From assembly GCA_027080545.1 (NCBI GenBank), contig JALWRV010000224.1, positions 1-5,721 of the forward strand: DNA of 5,721 bases, read 5' to 3'. Origin of the DNA: Parvularculaceae bacterium (GTDB lineage: Bacteria; Pseudomonadota; Alphaproteobacteria; Caulobacterales; Parvularculaceae). The translations under genes were made by a program, and so were the position numbers. Of the stretch, positions 5,172 to 5,721 are shown one piece after another (position 1 is the first letter of the stretch; every line of letters begins with the position of its first letter). The notes under the pieces were generated by a model. That model worked only from the letters and a program-made list of their open reading frames with translations. It searched no databases and was not told the DNA's origin.

Positions 5172-5721
5172 TTATGGCGTTGTGTCATCCTCGGTTTGCG
5201 TATCGTCTTGGTTATCACTGGGGGCCTCTTCTGTTGGGGCTTTGTTTTTGGGAAAGCCTAGAATATTGGCCAATTCTTCCTCGGCCCGCTCTCGGGCGAG
5301 ATCTTCCAGAGAGGTTTGGTTGCTGTTTTCTTCGCCATTTGCCGGTTGTACAGGAGGCTCCGCAGGAGGAGCGGACTCTGAATTATTTGGCTCAGGCGTA
5401 TTTTTGTTATTTGGTAAACCGATTGCCTCTTTGAGGCGGTCTTCAGCCTCACTGCGCACTATGTCGCCAAGGCTCGTGCCGTCGGGAATATCAATACCAT
5501 TTTGTTGTAATAGACTACGCAGGCGATTATCCGCCAGAGAGCGCAGCAGGGTTTGGGTGTCTACTGAAAAAGAAACACTGTTAAAGCCACCTGTGATTTG
5601 CAATGGAATCGGTAGGCCCTGTCCGTTGTCGCCTTGCAAATTGGTTAGAAGGGGCGCGATTTGTAAAGTTAGTGTCTGGTCCGGCAAATTAATTAATCCG
5701 CGCCCTTCCAGGGTGAAATAT
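5172..5721 (-). CDS. AsmA-family protein, C-terminal part, cut by window edge
   Basis: The last 182 residues of a protein that starts beyond the right edge. The visible part opens with YFTLEGRGLINLPDQTLTLQ, then IAPLLTNLQGDNGQGLPIPL and QITGGFNSVSFSVDTQTLL. This succession (short beta strands ending in a predicted solution of the form 'inner product, P-[IV]-x-[IV]-TG-[GP], xxF-x-D') is typical of the AsmA C-terminal domain. AsmA-like proteins are large, inner-membrane-anchored periplasmic proteins related to the bridge-like lipid-transport group, with a role in outer-membrane assembly or lipid traffic. The family core ends with a helical, charged tail. Here the tail is extended by about 100 residues rich in Pro, Asn, Glu and Asp, contains two diverged copies of one motif, and ends in a very acidic stretch (DDTQTEDDTTP). 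The frame is open through to position 5721, so the TTG at 5687-5685 is not the start. Confidence 0.8.
   Translation of the reverse strand, partial: YFTLEGRGLINLPDQTLTLQIAPLLTNLQGDNGQGLPIPLQITGGFNSVSFSVDTQTLLRSLADNRLRSLLQQNGIDIPDGTSLGDIVRSEAEDRLKEAIGLPNNKNTPEPNNSESAPPAEPPVQPANGEENSNQTSLEDLARERAEEELANILGFPKNKAPTEEAPSDNQDDTQTEDDTTP
5232..5477 (-). repeat. Duplicated 28-residue motif in the AsmA tail
   Basis: Copy 1 (nt 5394-5477) and copy 2 (nt 5232-5315) align without gaps over 28 residues as TSLxDxxRxxAExxLxxxxGxPxNK, with 12 identical positions by eye. Each copy is a predicted charged helix (copy 1 TSLGDIVRSEAEDRL, copy 2 TSLEDLARERAEEEL) ending in a Gly-x-Pro break and an NK pair. A Pro/Asn/Glu-rich linker of about 26 residues separates them. 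The DNA of the copies has diverged, so the duplication is old or kept at the protein level. Confidence 0.7.

Noticed and set aside
5036..5434. Plus-strand frame of 132 codons across the AsmA-cupin gap
   Set aside because: Most of it is antisense to the AsmA tail, it begins inside the strong hairpin, and no ribosome site precedes it. Its hydrophobic look comes from reading the opposite strand of acidic codons.

Overview
The window looks like ordinary chromosomal DNA of a Gram-negative bacterium, most likely an alphaproteobacterium. It has moderate GC content, a FadD/DmdB-type acyl-CoA ligase with a typical alphaproteobacterial N-terminus, a serralysin-type protease built for type I secretion, and the C-terminal part of an AsmA-like envelope protein. 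I cannot place it to genus. There are no rRNA or tRNA genes, CRISPR arrays, insertion sequences or phage genes.

Layout: (1) positions 1-469, minus strand: N-terminal part of a family 2 glycosyltransferase, cut by the left edge. (2) 470-628: divergent intergenic region with a small inverted repeat and a clear Shine-Dalgarno site for the next gene. (3) 629-2341, plus strand: complete acyl-CoA ligase. (4) 2342-2502: control region with a candidate promoter whose spacer holds a run of seven G, and an imperfect palindrome around the -10. (5) 2503-4608, plus strand: complete M10 (serralysin-like) metalloprotease with a PPC domain lying between two weak RTX segments and a C-terminal type I secretion region. 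(6) 4619-4999, minus strand: small cupin protein, convergent with the protease and 10 bp from its stop. (7) 5000-5171: intergenic region with two perfect hairpins and a short in-frame segment with a CXXCH motif, possibly a cytochrome c remnant. (8) 5172-5721, minus strand: C-terminal part of an AsmA-family protein with a duplicated motif in its tail, cut by the right edge.

The genes do not form one obvious pathway. Three concern the cell surface or exterior (glycosyltransferase, secreted protease, AsmA), one is central lipid or acyl metabolism (ligase), and one is a small metal-binding cupin of unknown substrate. The protease has no type I exporter or inhibitor gene beside it here, so it would rely on an exporter encoded elsewhere. 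I see no convincing new multi-gene system. The points most worth a second look are the protease domain order, its control region, the hairpin pair and CXXCH segment upstream of the cupin gene, and the repeat in the AsmA tail.
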